DNA of 64,000 nucleotides from Brevibacillus brevis (GCF_031583145.1 NZ_CP134050.1:92001-156000); one strand, 5' to 3'. Positions 8,960 to 19,741 are shown, counted from the first letter of the stretch. Notes: generated by a model not told the origin, from the sequence alone. Numbers and translations: made by a program.

Positions 8960-9289
8960 ATGAAAATGGTAGTTGCGGTCGTCCAGGACAAAGATAGTGG
9001 TCGCCTGTCTCAACAGCTGGTGAAAAAAGGCTTTCGTGCAACTAAGCTTGCCAGTACCGGCAGTTTTTTGCGAGCCGGTAACACAACCTTCTTGATCGGT
9101 ACGTCTGACGAAAGCGTGCCGGAAGTAATCGACATCATTGCGCATAATTGCAAATCCCGCAAACAGATGGTCACTCCTGTTTCCCCCCTCAGCAATGCGG
9201 TGGACTCGTTCATGCCTTACCCGCTCGAAGTGCAGGTAGGCGGCGCTGCCGTATTCGTACTCGATGTAGGAGAATTCCACTCCTTCTAG
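8960..9289 (+). CDS. darA: Cyclic di-AMP receptor DarA (PII-like)
   Basis: 109-residue PII-like trimeric protein that binds c-di-AMP (also called PstA/YaaQ). MKMVVAVVQDKDSGRL, the glycine/Thr-rich RATKLASTGSFLRAGNTTFLIG segment that forms the ligand site, and the C-terminal GGAAVFVLDVGEFHSF are family features. Downstream effector is unknown for the family. Flanked by tmk and yaaR as in B. subtilis. Confidence 0.95.
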   Translation: MKMVVAVVQDKDSGRLSQQLVKKGFRATKLASTGSFLRAGNTTFLIGTSDESVPEVIDIIAHNCKSRKQMVTPVSPLSNAVDSFMPYPLEVQVGGAAVFVLDVGEFHSF

Positions 9290-9393
9290 CCGACGCTTTT
9301 TCGCGAGTTCCCGCTCTCTTTTTTCGCCGCTTTCGTATATACTGGATCTCATGAGGACAAAACCTTGCGGATCGCAGCTACGGAGGTGGCGAA

Positions 9394-9840
9394 ATGAAAA
9401 TCAGCGACGGTCTCCGGCCGAAACTGGACATGGTCAAAACGGCGGATACACGTAGAGGCCCTCAGCTGGAAAAGCTGAATTTTGGCACGATGGTTCAAGG
9501 TGAAGAAGAGCGCATGTCGCAGGAGCGGTTGAACCGGCTGTTGTCTGACATCGACAAGCAAGGGCAGATTCTGGCCCGTTCCCGCTCCGTACGCGACTTT
9601 TATTCCTATAAAAATCTCGTCAAACAGTTCATGGAGGAAGCCGTCCGTTACGGCATTGCCCTGGACGACCGACGGGGGATGAATCGGCGTGGCCGCAGCA
9701 GGCTGTACAAGATCGTCAAAGAAGTGGATGCGGAGCTGCTCAGGCTTACAGACGAGCTGCTCAGCGACCAGGCTCCGATGATCGACTTGCTTGCCCGCAT
9801 CGGAGAAATTCGCGGCATGCTGATCAACCTGTATTTTTAG
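9394..9840 (+). CDS. yaaR: YaaR family protein (DUF327)
   Basis: 148-residue helical protein. The N-terminus is polar and the rest is predicted helical (EERMSQERLNRLLSDID, FYSYKNLVKQFMEEAVRYG, SRLYKIVKEVDAELLRL), ending in IGEIRGMLINLYF, typical of YaaR. No enzymatic motif. Function is not established; its position between darA and holB is conserved. Confidence 0.88.
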   Translation: MKISDGLRPKLDMVKTADTRRGPQLEKLNFGTMVQGEEERMSQERLNRLLSDIDKQGQILARSRSVRDFYSYKNLVKQFMEEAVRYGIALDDRRGMNRRGRSRLYKIVKEVDAELLRLTDELLSDQAPMIDLLARIGEIRGMLINLYF

Positions 9841-9858
9841 TTAGGTGTGGAAAGAACC

Positions 9859-10839
9859 ATGACATGGACCCAATTTTCCCAGCAGCCAAGAGCTTCGGAA
9901 CTGCTGTATCACAGCCTTCGCAACAATCGGCTGGCCCACGCTTACTTGCTGACCGGTCCGAAGGGAGCAGGCAAAAAGAAACTGGCCCTGCATCTGGCGA
10001 AATCCCTGTTTTGCCCGGAGAGGGAAGCCGACGCCTGCGGGGCCTGTCTGACGTGCAGGCGCATCGAGGCGGGCAACCATCCCGATGTGCTTTTGATCAC
10101 GCCGGACGGGGCTTCCATCAAAATCGACCAAATTCGCGGCCTGCAAAAGGAAATGGCGATGCGGGCGGTTGAGTCCCAGCACAAGGTATACATCATCGAG
10201 CACGTAGATAAAATGACGACCCAGGCTGCGAACAGCCTGCTGAAGTTTTTGGAGGAGCCGCCTGTCGGAGTCCTCGCCCTCCTGCTTACCGAACACAGCC
10301 ATGCGATTCTCCCGACCATCCTGTCTCGCTGCCAAATTGTACAATTTTCCCCGCTGTCTGCAGAGGCGATCGCCGGGGAGCTGCGCAGAGAAGGCGTTTT
10401 GGCAGGAATGGCACAGGTCGCTTCCCACATTACGACAAATGTGGAAGAGGCCAAGGTGCTTAGCCAATCAGAATCGTTTGCACAGCTGAGAAATCTAGTG
10501 ATACAATTGATTCAGGAGTGCAAACAACGCAATTCGTCTGCGCTTTTTACCATCCATGATATGTTGCAAAAGAGCGACAAAATTAAAGAGGAACTACCCC
10601 TCTTTTTAGATTTGCTCATCCTTTGGCTGCGCGATATCCTGTATGTGCAAGTAGGCAGGCATGCCCATCTCATCAACAGCGACCAACAGGATGTGCTGCA
10701 AGGACAAGCACTGGTATGGACAAAAGCTGAGCTCTTGCACGGGATAGATTTGGTCATGGAGACAAAAAATCGGATAGAGCGAAATGCCAACGCACAGTTG
10801 GCTCTTGAGCGGTTGGTTCTTCAAATCCAGGAGGGATAA
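9859..10839 (+). CDS. holB: DNA polymerase III subunit delta'
   Basis: Clamp-loader stator subunit. A Walker A-like GPKGAGKKKLAL, a four-cysteine zinc module (FCPEREADACGACLTC) and the DnaX-like YIIEHVDKMTTQAANSLLKFLEEPP followed by AILPTILSRCQIVQF are seen. Start at ATG 9859; GTG 9847 in the same frame is an alternative. The P-loop is GPKGAGKK, lacking the usual Ser/Thr after the lysine, as is common in delta' subunits that do not hydrolyse ATP. Ends 2 bp before ricT. Confidence 0.94.
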   Translation: MTWTQFSQQPRASELLYHSLRNNRLAHAYLLTGPKGAGKKKLALHLAKSLFCPEREADACGACLTCRRIEAGNHPDVLLITPDGASIKIDQIRGLQKEMAMRAVESQHKVYIIEHVDKMTTQAANSLLKFLEEPPVGVLALLLTEHSHAILPTILSRCQIVQFSPLSAEAIAGELRREGVLAGMAQVASHITTNVEEAKVLSQSESFAQLRNLVIQLIQECKQRNSSALFTIHDMLQKSDKIKEELPLFLDLLILWLRDILYVQVGRHAHLINSDQQDVLQGQALVWTKAELLHGIDLVMETKNRIERNANAQLALERLVLQIQEG

Positions 10840-10841
10840 CC

Positions 10842-11657
10842 TTGTACGAGGTTGTTGGAGTCCGCTTTAAAAAAGCGGGCAAAATATATTACTTCGACCC
10901 GGACCGACTGCCGATCGAGAAAGATTGTACCGTCATCGTGGAAACGGCTCGGGGGGTCGAATACGGAAAAGTCGTCATCGGCAAGAAGCAGGTGGCGGAA
11001 TCCGACGTCGTGCTGCCGCTGAAAAAAGTGATCCGGGTAGCGGACGAAAAAGACGCCAAGCAAGTGGATGAAAACAAGCTTGCTGCCAAAAACGCCTTTG
11101 CCGTCTGTCAGACCAAGATCAGGGAACACAAGCTGGACATGAAGCTGGTCGATGTGGAGTACACGTTTGATCGCAACAAGATCATCTTTTACTTTACCGC
11201 AGACGGTCGAGTGGATTTCCGCGAGCTTGTCAAGGATCTGGCTTCTGTATTCCGTACGCGTATCGAGCTTCGCCAGATTGGCGTCCGCGACGAGGCCAAA
11301 ATGCTGGGCGGAATCGGTCCGTGCGGGCGATTGTTGTGCTGCTCCACGTTTCTCGGCGATTTTGAGCCCGTATCGATCAAAATGGCCAAGGACCAAAACC
11401 TTTCGTTGAATCCAGCGAAGATCTCCGGACTTTGCGGCAGATTGATGTGCTGTTTAAAATACGAGAACGACAACTACGAAAGCACTCGCGATGAAATGCC
11501 CGAAATCGGAAAAGTGGTAACGACCCCTATGGGGAACGGCCGAGTGGTGTCCGTCAATGTACTCGACCAATCGGTTCAAGTGGAACTGTCGATCGATAAA
11601 AAGATCACGGAGTTTGGGCTAGATGAGATTGCGATAGGGCTTCCCACTTTTGAATAA
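10842..11657 (+). CDS. ricT: PSP1 domain protein RicT (YaaT)
   Basis: Subunit of the RicA-RicF-RicT complex that supports RNase Y-dependent mRNA maturation and Spo0A phosphorylation in B. subtilis. 271 residues from a TTG start behind GGAGGG. The PSP1 core with its cysteine set (GGIGPCGRLLCCSTFLGDF, ISGLCGRLMCCLKYEND), used for Fe-S cluster binding in the complex, is intact. Partners ricA/ricF are not in the window. Confidence 0.94.
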   Translation: MYEVVGVRFKKAGKIYYFDPDRLPIEKDCTVIVETARGVEYGKVVIGKKQVAESDVVLPLKKVIRVADEKDAKQVDENKLAAKNAFAVCQTKIREHKLDMKLVDVEYTFDRNKIIFYFTADGRVDFRELVKDLASVFRTRIELRQIGVRDEAKMLGGIGPCGRLLCCSTFLGDFEPVSIKMAKDQNLSLNPAKISGLCGRLMCCLKYENDNYESTRDEMPEIGKVVTTPMGNGRVVSVNVLDQSVQVELSIDKKITEFGLDEIAIGLPTFE

Positions 11658-11682
11658 GGTGGGGTAGGGGAGAGGTGAGCTA

Positions 11683-12054
11683 GTGGACAAACGGGAAATC
11701 TTCGTCAAAATGGCGAGCATTGAAGAACGAATTGGGGACCTGTACAAAGAGATCGGTGAGTTGAAAGACGTCATCGTCGTTTTGATGGAGGAAAACGCCC
11801 AATTACTCGTTGAAAACCAGCACCTCCGCAACCGAATGGACAGGAAAAAGACAAGCTCTGCGGCCAAACAGAAGGGAACACGCCCTGTTGCACAGGAAAA
11901 GGCCAAAAAGGCAGTGGTCGGAGAAGGATACGACAATCTGGCTCGCCTCTATGCAGAAGGGTTTCATATCTGCAACGTCCATTTCGGCAGCCTGCGCAAA
12001 GAAGGGGATTGTTTATTCTGCTTGTCGTTTCTAAGCGGAGGCCCTCAAAAATAA
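11683..12054 (+). CDS. yabA: Replication initiation control protein YabA
   Basis: Negative regulator of initiation that binds DnaA and the beta clamp. 123 residues: an N-terminal coiled coil ([29 protein letters not shown]...), a variable basic linker, and a C-terminal zinc site ([19 protein letters not shown]). GTG start. Last gene before a strong terminator. Confidence 0.93.
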   Translation: MDKREIFVKMASIEERIGDLYKEIGELKDVIVVLMEENAQLLVENQHLRNRMDRKKTSSAAKQKGTRPVAQEKAKKAVVGEGYDNLARLYAEGFHICNVHFGSLRKEGDCLFCLSFLSGGPQK

Positions 12055-12067
12055 ATGGTGGATAAAA

Positions 12068-12097
12068 GCGACCTGGGCCATGTGTCAGGTCGTTTTT
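12068..12097 (+). terminator. Intrinsic terminator after yabA
   Basis: CGACCTG pairs with CAGGTCG around GGCCATGTGT and is followed by five T. Confidence 0.85.
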
Positions 12098-12099
12098 AA

Positions 12100-12144
12100 C
12101 TGAATCGGAAAGTATACACTTCGACGGCGAACTACCCGATTCAG
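12100..12144. repeat. Perfect 9-bp inverted repeat before trmN6
   Basis: CTGAATCGG (12100-12108) and CCGATTCAG (12136-12144) separated by 27 bases. No T run follows. A small hairpin CCTC-ATA-GAGG with TTTT follows at 12191-12205. Role unknown. Confidence 0.5.
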
Positions 12145-12245
12145 CAAGAACAACCTTCCGCTGAAACGAGGTCGCTCATCCTTGAGCAGGCCTCATAGAG
12201 GTTTTCTTAGCGTATACGAATTTATTCGACAAGAACTAAAGGGGT

Positions 12246-13025
12246 ATGGAACTGCGGATGGAACCTGTCATCAATGTGCCGCTCTACGAATCGGAGCGCA
12301 TCGACGATTTGCTGACTCATGAAATGAAGATCATACAAAGCCACGAAGTGTTTTGCTTCTCGATGGATGCTGTTCTCCTGGCTCGCTTTGCCTCCGCGCC
12401 AAAACGGGGACGTATCCTTGACTTCTGCACGGGGAACGGAGCTATTCCGCTCATCATGAGCACCAGGACACCCGAGGCGACCTTTGAAGGCATCGAGATT
12501 CAGGAGCGGCTGTATGGCATGGCGAGCCGAAATGTGGCGTTGAACCGGCTGGAAGGACGCATCACGATGCACCATGGCGATGTGAAAGAAGCGGTGGAGC
12601 GATTCGGTCATGCCAAGTTTGACGTCATCACCTGCAATCCGCCTTATATGCCTGCAACCGGCGGCGAGAAAAACATCAGCGAGCATTTTGCCATCGCCCG
12701 CCACGAAATCATGCTCTCCCTGGAAGACGTGATTCGGGTCGGCAGCCAGCTGCTGAAAAACGGCGGCAAGCTCGCGATGGTGCACCGCTCGACCCGCCTG
12801 ATCGAGATCATTTCCTTGATGCGCCAATACGGGATCGAGCCCAAGCGGATGCGTCTCGTGTACCCGCGCCGGGATGCGGAGCCGAACATGGTGCTGATCG
12901 AAGGGATGCGAGGAGGCAAGCCGGAGCTGCGCATTGCGCCGCCGTTGATTGTCTATGAAAATGGAGAGGAATACTGTGAAGAACTGCAGGAAATCTATTT
13001 CGGAAGACGCGATTCCCTCGCATAA
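12246..13025 (+). CDS. tRNA1(Val) (adenine(37)-N6)-methyltransferase family protein (YabB/TrmN6)
   Basis: Class I SAM-dependent methyltransferase of 259 residues with motif [17 protein letters not shown] and the N6-adenine catalytic NPPY motif in [15 protein letters not shown]. Probably modifies a tRNA adenine, by family. AAAGGGG precedes the ATG; a second in-frame ATG is at 12258. Overlaps the yazA start, and the trio trmN6-yazA-rsmI is likely one operon. Confidence 0.9.
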   Translation: MELRMEPVINVPLYESERIDDLLTHEMKIIQSHEVFCFSMDAVLLARFASAPKRGRILDFCTGNGAIPLIMSTRTPEATFEGIEIQERLYGMASRNVALNRLEGRITMHHGDVKEAVERFGHAKFDVITCNPPYMPATGGEKNISEHFAIARHEIMLSLEDVIRVGSQLLKNGGKLAMVHRSTRLIEIISLMRQYGIEPKRMRLVYPRRDAEPNMVLIEGMRGGKPELRIAPPLIVYENGEEYCEELQEIYFGRRDSLA

Positions 13026-13290
13026 AAGCCACTTCGTGTACATTTTGTCTTGTGCAGACGGAAGTCTTTACACCGGGTATACGACCGAGCTGCAAAGGCG
13101 CCTGCGGGAGCACAATGAAGGCAAGGGAGCCAAATATACCCGTGGACGCGGCCCTGTCGAACTGCTCTACTTCGAAGAGGGGGCAGACCGCTCCTGGGGA
13201 CTGAAGCGGGAGGAAGGGATCAAACGTCTCTCCCGGCTGAAAAAAGAAGAACTGATTGGAGTGGGTCCGCAAGATGAATGTCCAGCGTAG
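12976..13290 (+). CDS. yazA: GIY-YIG domain protein (UPF0213, YazA)
   Basis: Small single-domain GIY-YIG nuclease-like protein. Start at GTG 12976 since GGAGAGG lies 7 bases before it; this overlaps trmN6 by 50 bp. The signature is [18 protein letters not shown], with [25 protein letters not shown] and a terminal [18 protein letters not shown] helix. Whether the family cleaves DNA in vivo is unknown. Confidence 0.9.
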   Translation: MKNCRKSISEDAIPSHKSHFVYILSCADGSLYTGYTTELQRRLREHNEGKGAKYTRGRGPVELLYFEEGADRSWGLKREEGIKRLSRLKKEELIGVGPQDECPA

Positions 13291-14143
13291 TTTTTCGTCC
13301 GAAGAGACCGGTGTCCTCTATTTGGTAGCGACCCCGATTGGAAATCTGGATGATATGACAGTACGCTGTCTGGAAACTTTGCGCAGCGTAGATGTCATCG
13401 CCTGCGAGGACACGCGTCAGACGCGCAAGCTGCTCAATCATTTCCAAATCGACAAGCGAACGGTCAGCTATCACGAACATAATAAAGAAGCCAGCGGACA
13501 GGGCCTTTTGCAGTGGCTGGAGGAAGGAAAGAAAATTGCGCTGGTGAGCGACGCCGGTCTGCCGGCCATTTCCGACCCGGGAGCCGAGCTTGTGCGCGAT
13601 GCGGCGGCGGCGGGCTTTCCGGTGATTCCGGTGCCCGGGGCCAATGCGGCATTGACCGCTCTGATCGCCTCTGGGCTACCCACGGACCGCTTTGTCTTTT
13701 GCGGATTTATCGGGCGGGAAAACAAGGAGCGTCGCGAGGAGCTGGAACGGCTGAAAAAGTACCCGGAGACGTTGATTTTCTACGAGGCTCCCCATCGGAT
13801 CGAAAAGACCTTGGCGGCCATGCGGGAAGTGTGGGGCAATCGTCGGGCTGTCATGGCGAGGGAGCTGACCAAGCGGTACGAAGAGTTTGCGCGCGGCACG
13901 CTTGACGAGCTCTTGGCGTGGCTGCGAGAAGGAGAGGCGCGTGGCGAATTTTGCCTGATCGTCGAAGGCTACCTGGGTCCTGCGGAGGAGGAAGCCGACG
14001 CGTGGTGGAGCGGGCTTGGCGTCGTGGAGCACGTCGATCGGTACTGTGAGCAGGGCATGGGCAAAAAAGAGGCGATCAAACAGGCGGCTGACGATCGCGG
14101 CGTTTCCAAACGGGATGTGTACAACGAGTATCACCGCGAGTGA
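13274..14143 (+). CDS. rsmI: 16S rRNA (cytidine(1402)-2'-O)-methyltransferase RsmI
   Basis: Tetrapyrrole-methylase-fold enzyme that 2'-O-methylates C1402 of 16S rRNA. 289 residues from ATG 13274 (an upstream in-frame TTG at 13256 is possible). [51 protein letters not shown] and [22 protein letters not shown] are the standard SAM-binding elements. Overlaps yazA by 17 bp. Confidence 0.95.
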   Translation: MNVQRSFSSEETGVLYLVATPIGNLDDMTVRCLETLRSVDVIACEDTRQTRKLLNHFQIDKRTVSYHEHNKEASGQGLLQWLEEGKKIALVSDAGLPAISDPGAELVRDAAAAGFPVIPVPGANAALTALIASGLPTDRFVFCGFIGRENKERREELERLKKYPETLIFYEAPHRIEKTLAAMREVWGNRRAVMARELTKRYEEFARGTLDELLAWLREGEARGEFCLIVEGYLGPAEEEADAWWSGLGVVEHVDRYCEQGMGKKEAIKQAADDRGVSKRDVYNEYHRE

Positions 14144-14188
14144 CCGACGCCAGTCGCTTGAATGAGGGCTGTATTATAGAAGAAAAAG

Positions 14189-14213
14189 GTCGGCCCTGGA
14201 GGTCGGCTTTTTT
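14189..14213 (+). terminator. Intrinsic terminator after rsmI
   Basis: GTCGGCC pairs with GGTCGGC (two G-T pairs) around CTGGA, followed by six T. Confidence 0.7.
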
Positions 14214-14224
14214 GAATGGAACAC

Positions 14225-14271
14225 AAAAAAGAGCCTTTTGGGCTTGTCCCCCCGAAAAGGCCCGTGCTCTT
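14225..14271 (-). terminator. Intrinsic terminator of abrB (minus strand)
   Basis: On the minus strand AAGAGC and CCTTTT pair with AAAAGG and GCTCTT, ending in a run of six T just past the abrB stop. Confidence 0.7.
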
Positions 14272-14288
14272 ATGTAAAAGAACAGAGA

Positions 14289-14540
14289 TTAGCGTTTGAC
14301 AACCGGCATTTCAGAGAGGCAATCCTGGCAAACGATTTTACCTTTAAAATGAGATACTTTGTCAGCGTTTCCACAGAAGATACAAGCAGGCTCATACTTT
14401 TTCAGGATGATGCGCTCGCCATCCACGTAAATTTCCAGTGCGTCTTTTTCTGCGATTCCCAAAGTGCGGCGCAATTCGATCGGAATAACTACACGGCCCA
14501 ACTCGTCCACTTTACGAACAATACCTGTTGATTTCATCAT
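14289..14540 (-). CDS. abrB: AbrB-family transition-state regulator with C-terminal CxxC pairs
   Basis: DNA-binding swapped-hairpin protein. MKSTGIVRKVDELGRVVIPIE and LRRTLGIAEKDALEIYVDGERIILKKYEP are almost identical to B. subtilis AbrB. Start at ATG 14540 behind GGGAGGAG. The C-terminal half differs: instead of the B. subtilis dimerisation domain it has two CxxC pairs (CIFC at about residues 52-55, CQDC at about 71-74), probably a small zinc ribbon. 83 residues. Its promoter and a tandem Spo0A box lie just upstream, so repression by Spo0A-P is predicted. Confidence 0.92.
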   Translation of the reverse strand: MMKSTGIVRKVDELGRVVIPIELRRTLGIAEKDALEIYVDGERIILKKYEPACIFCGNADKVSHFKGKIVCQDCLSEMPVVKR

Positions 14541-14599
14541 TGTGAATTCTCCTCCCAAATATGGACATGTCGATGCTATTGTTCAACAGAGATCATTAA

Positions 14600-14615
14600 T
14601 CGTCAATATTCGACA
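14600..14615 (-). promoter_or_regulatory. Tandem Spo0A box in the abrB promoter region
   Basis: On the minus strand TGTCGAATATTGACGA: one perfect 0A box (TGTCGAA) followed by TTGACGA. It lies 15-30 bp downstream of the abrB -10, as at B. subtilis abrB, where Spo0A-P binds TGTCGAATAATGACGAA. Confidence 0.8.
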
Positions 14616-14630
14616 TTTTCTACTGAAAAC

Positions 14631-14659
14631 ATCATACCAGCGATTCCCAAAGGTGTCAA
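14631..14659 (-). promoter_or_regulatory. Sigma-A promoter of abrB
   Basis: TTGACA (14654-14659), 17-bp spacer, TATGAT (14631-14636) on the minus strand, about 90 bp before the abrB start codon. Confidence 0.8.
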
Positions 14660-14807
14660 CATCGATTTGACAATTCTTTGAAAACAAAAGTGTTTTTTGA
14701 AATTGGAAACATTGATGCTACTGCGTTTGTTAGCAATATGGAAAAGTGGTGTAAAAATTTATGGATAAAATTAACTGGGAGCTGTCGCCTGTATTTCAGT
14801 CGGTTCG

Positions 14808-14835
14808 TGTCGAATAATAGCTTGTTCATTCGACA
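14808..14835. promoter_or_regulatory. Second, inverted pair of Spo0A-box-like sites
   Basis: TGTCGAA (14808-14814) and TTCGACA (14829-14835) face each other with 14 bases between. They lie about 270-295 bp upstream of abrB and 75-100 bp before the metS promoter. Confidence 0.5.
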
Positions 14836-14910
14836 TATTCACCTTTTTTTCTCTCTGCTTCCTTTTTCTCCTAATGCGCCGGTTTTGGATGAAAAGTGAT
14901 GGAGGGGAGG

Positions 14911-14938
14911 TTTACAAAACAGGTTGGTCGTGTACAAT
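14911..14938 (+). promoter_or_regulatory. Sigma-A promoter of the metS T-box leader
   Basis: TTTACA, 16-bp spacer, TACAAT. Predicted start near 14945, just before the T-box stem I. Confidence 0.7.
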
Positions 14939-14944
14939 AGAGGG

Positions 14945-17304
<2,360 letters not shown>

Positions 17305-17337
17305 CGAGCGGACCGGCAGGAAAGGAAGGACGCATCC

Positions 17338-18105
17338 GTGTTATTTGAAACGCATACGCATCTGAACGCTCCGGAATTTGACGAGGACCGCGCGGAAGTG
17401 ATCGCCCGTGCCAGGGAAAACGGGGTCAGCACGATTGTCAACATCGGCTTCAATGCCGAGACGATCCCGACCTGCATCGAACTGGCGGAGGCCTACGACT
17501 TTATTTACGCGGTGGTCGGCTGGCACCCGCAGGATGCAAAAGATATGACTGACGAGCACTTGGCTTGGATCGAGGAGCTCTCCCGCCATCCGAAAGTAAT
17601 CGGGCTGGGGGAAATGGGTCTGGACTACTACTGGGATACGTCGCCCAAGGATGTACAGGCGGAGGTATTCCGCAAACAGATCCGCCTCGCCCGTAAAGTC
17701 GGCATGCCGATCATCATTCACAACCGCGACGCCCATCAGGATGTCATCTCCATCCTCAAAGAGGAGAAGGCGGCTGAAGTAGGCGGAATCATGCACTGCT
17801 TTTCCGGCAGCTGGGAGACGGCGAAGCTGGCGCTGGACATGAACTTTTACATCTCCTTCGGCGGGCCGTTGACGTTCAAAAACGCCAAGCAACCGAAGGA
17901 AGTGGCCGCCAAAGTGCCGCTCGACCGGCTTCTGATCGAGACGGACAGTCCGTACCTCACGCCGCATCCCTTCCGCGGCAAGCGCAACGAGAGCGGCTAC
18001 GTCCGCTACGTCTGTGAGGAAATGGCGAACATTCGCGGCCTGTCCTACGAGGAAATGGCACAGATCACAGCAGAAAACGCTCGCCGTTTGTTTCGCCTGA
18101 AATAG
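17338..18105 (+). CDS. tatD: TatD family metal-dependent hydrolase (YabD)
   Basis: 255-residue TIM-barrel nuclease family. Metal ligands are in ETHTHLN, GEMGLDYYWD, IIHNRDAHQD, MHCFSGSWE and LLIETDSPYLTPHPFRGKRNE. GTG start behind AGGAAAGGAAGG. Directly behind metS and ended by a strong terminator, so metS-tatD are probably one transcript. Confidence 0.94.
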   Translation: MLFETHTHLNAPEFDEDRAEVIARARENGVSTIVNIGFNAETIPTCIELAEAYDFIYAVVGWHPQDAKDMTDEHLAWIEELSRHPKVIGLGEMGLDYYWDTSPKDVQAEVFRKQIRLARKVGMPIIIHNRDAHQDVISILKEEKAAEVGGIMHCFSGSWETAKLALDMNFYISFGGPLTFKNAKQPKEVAAKVPLDRLLIETDSPYLTPHPFRGKRNESGYVRYVCEEMANIRGLSYEEMAQITAENARRLFRLK

Positions 18106-18120
18106 CCAAAAAAACAAAGC

Positions 18121-18164
18121 AAAAGCGGAAAGTCACGGGCTCTCTCGTGGCTTTCCGCTTTTTT
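18121..18164 (+). terminator. Strong intrinsic terminator after tatD
   Basis: AAAAGCGGAAAG and CTTTCCGCTTTT form a 12-bp stem, with CACG/CGTG continuing inside, followed by T. Confidence 0.92.
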
Positions 18165-18216
18165 GCGACCGCTTTTCTACGTTCTACTCTCGCTTTTCGC
18201 CGCATACTTTGAACAA

Positions 18217-18259
18217 TGTGTCGAACGATTATTGTCCCATCGACACATGTGCTCGACAC
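18217..18259. promoter_or_regulatory. Inverted repeat with Spo0A-box-like sequence upstream of yabE
   Basis: TGTGTCGA (18217-18224) and TCGACACA (18240-18247) are a perfect 8-bp dyad with a 15-base gap; CTCGACAC follows at 18252-18259. TGTCGAA at 18219-18225 matches a 0A box. Lies about 90-115 bp before the yabE -35. Confidence 0.4.
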
Positions 18260-18333
18260 CAATTGCCTATGATTCGTCAGGCCCTTTTTGCTAGGCTTGT
18301 ACCATCATCTCTTCAGCCGAAGGTAGGGGAAAT

Positions 18334-18362
18334 TTGACAAAGGAGAAAAAGTAACATACAAT
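18334..18362 (+). promoter_or_regulatory. Sigma-A promoter of yabE
   Basis: TTGACA, 17-bp spacer, TACAAT. Gives a leader of about 110 bases. Confidence 0.82.
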
Positions 18363-18438
18363 CAAATCCAATCTTGTTTAGTAGCGGCCACTTCCAGAAT
18401 ATTAGTGCAATTACATCGACCCTTACCTGGCTAGACCG

Positions 18439-18459
18439 AAAAAGCCTTGTGCTTTTTTT
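18439..18459 (+). terminator. Terminator-like hairpin in the yabE leader
   Basis: AAAAAGC pairs with GCTTTTT around CTTGT, then two more T; it ends 19 bases before the yabE start codon. It could attenuate transcription into yabE, but the stem is AT-rich and weak. Confidence 0.45.
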
Positions 18460-18478
18460 AGGAAAAGGAGTGTGGGAA

Positions 18479-19570
18479 ATGGAGTTACGCACGATATGGG
18501 ATAGGTATAAGAATCGGGGACTCGTTCTCTTCGGCGGTCTTGCTCTTGTGCTCGTTCCCATGATTGGGTATTTCTCTGCCCAGGCTACCCAGCCAAAACA
18601 GGTCACCTTTTCGTTGGATGGCGAGAGTCGCACAGTAGCTACCAAGGCTGACACCGTCGAGGAGTTCTTGGCGGAGCGACAAATCGCTGTCACGGAAAAA
18701 GATTTCGTTCAACCGGCACCTCAGACAAAACTCAAGAGCGGAGCGTTAATCACTTTACATACAGTCTGGTCCATACCGGTCCGGATTGACGGGCAGACCA
18801 AAGTCATTCAAACAAGGAGTCGCGATGTAGCCGGCGCACTGAAAGACGGCGGCATCGCACTCGGGGAAAAGGACCGGACAGAACCGGCCTTGACCGCGGC
18901 GCTCACCAAAGATGCCACCATCACGGTCAAACGGATCGTCGAGAAGATGGTGGACGAGGAAGAGCGCGTCACCTATCAGGAAATTCGCAAGAACGACCCT
19001 GCATTGGAAAAAGGGAAGACGAAAGTATTGCAAGAAGGGCAAGAAGGTAAGGCAATTGCACACTATAAGCTAGTCACGGAGGATGGCAAGGAAATCTCCC
19101 GTGAACTGGTGTCGAGAGAAGTACTCACACCGAAAAAAGACCGCGTGGTGGCTATGGGAACCGCGGTGGCGATGCGCTCGGAAGGTGCATCGGAACGGGT
19201 TCTGGTCGCATCAGCGGGGATGGTCTCCCGCGGTGGAAAAGTTTTCAGGCCGAAGAAAGTACTGAACGGGGTTACCTTGACTGCCTACTCGCCGGCAGGC
19301 GGCGGCAAACACCCTAGCTCGCCGGGATACGGACGAACAGCTACAGGAGTGAAAGCACAGCCGGGCCATACGATTGCAGTAGACCCTCGCGTCATTCCGT
19401 ACGGATGGTGGGTCTATATCGAGGGAGTCGGATACCGCCGTGCAGAAGATACGGGCGGAGCCATGCGAGGCGGCAAGATTGACGTATTCGTCAGTACGGA
19501 GTCAGAGGCGGTCAGGTTTGGCCGCAAGCGCAACAAAACCGTTTATGTGATTGGACCGCAAAAGCCGTAG
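18479..19570 (+). CDS. yabE: YabE-like cell-wall protein: DUF348 repeats, G5 and 3D domains
   Basis: Secreted or membrane-anchored putative murein hydrolase. Start ATG 18479 behind AAAAGGAG. An N-terminal hydrophobic segment (GLVLFGGLALVLVPMIGYF) is followed by two DUF348 repeats (about residues 40-130), a G5 domain (IVEKMVDEEERVTYQEIRKND, about 140-225) and a C-terminal 3D domain with TAYSP, GRTATGVKAQPGHTIAVDP and AEDTGGAMRGGKIDVF, whose Asp residues form the active site as in resuscitation-promoting lytic transglycosylases. 363 residues. Confidence 0.92.
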   Translation: MELRTIWDRYKNRGLVLFGGLALVLVPMIGYFSAQATQPKQVTFSLDGESRTVATKADTVEEFLAERQIAVTEKDFVQPAPQTKLKSGALITLHTVWSIPVRIDGQTKVIQTRSRDVAGALKDGGIALGEKDRTEPALTAALTKDATITVKRIVEKMVDEEERVTYQEIRKNDPALEKGKTKVLQEGQEGKAIAHYKLVTEDGKEISRELVSREVLTPKKDRVVAMGTAVAMRSEGASERVLVASAGMVSRGGKVFRPKKVLNGVTLTAYSPAGGGKHPSSPGYGRTATGVKAQPGHTIAVDPRVIPYGWWVYIEGVGYRRAEDTGGAMRGGKIDVFVSTESEAVRFGRKRNKTVYVIGPQKP

Positions 19571-19575
19571 AACAG

Positions 19576-19602
19576 GACAGGAGCGAACAGCTCCTGTCTT
19601 CT
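19576..19602 (+). terminator. Intrinsic terminator after yabE
   Basis: GACAGGAGC and GCTCCTGTC form a perfect 9-bp stem around GAACA, followed by TTCTGTTT. Confidence 0.85.
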
Positions 19603-19741
19603 GTTTGCTTGCATACCGTGTTAAGCTGTTGTAGGTAAGACGCTCTGTGTGCCCGAAACGTTACAGGTTTTTGGGCTTTTGGCCGCATTTTTTTGGCACA
19701 CTAGTACCATACGGACAATGTACGAAAGTGGGAGCACAAAA

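Noticed and set aside
14678..14899. 73-codon plus-strand frame between abrB and metS
   Set aside because: No ribosome site, no recognisable family, and it runs across the putative Spo0A sites.
18302..18478. c-di-AMP (ydaO) riboswitch before yabE
   Set aside because: Such switches often precede 3D-domain genes, but the leader after the promoter is only about 110 bases and none of the conserved motifs was seen.
19694..19722. Possible rnmV promoter (TTGGCA ... CAATGT)
   Set aside because: -10 is too far from consensus to report.
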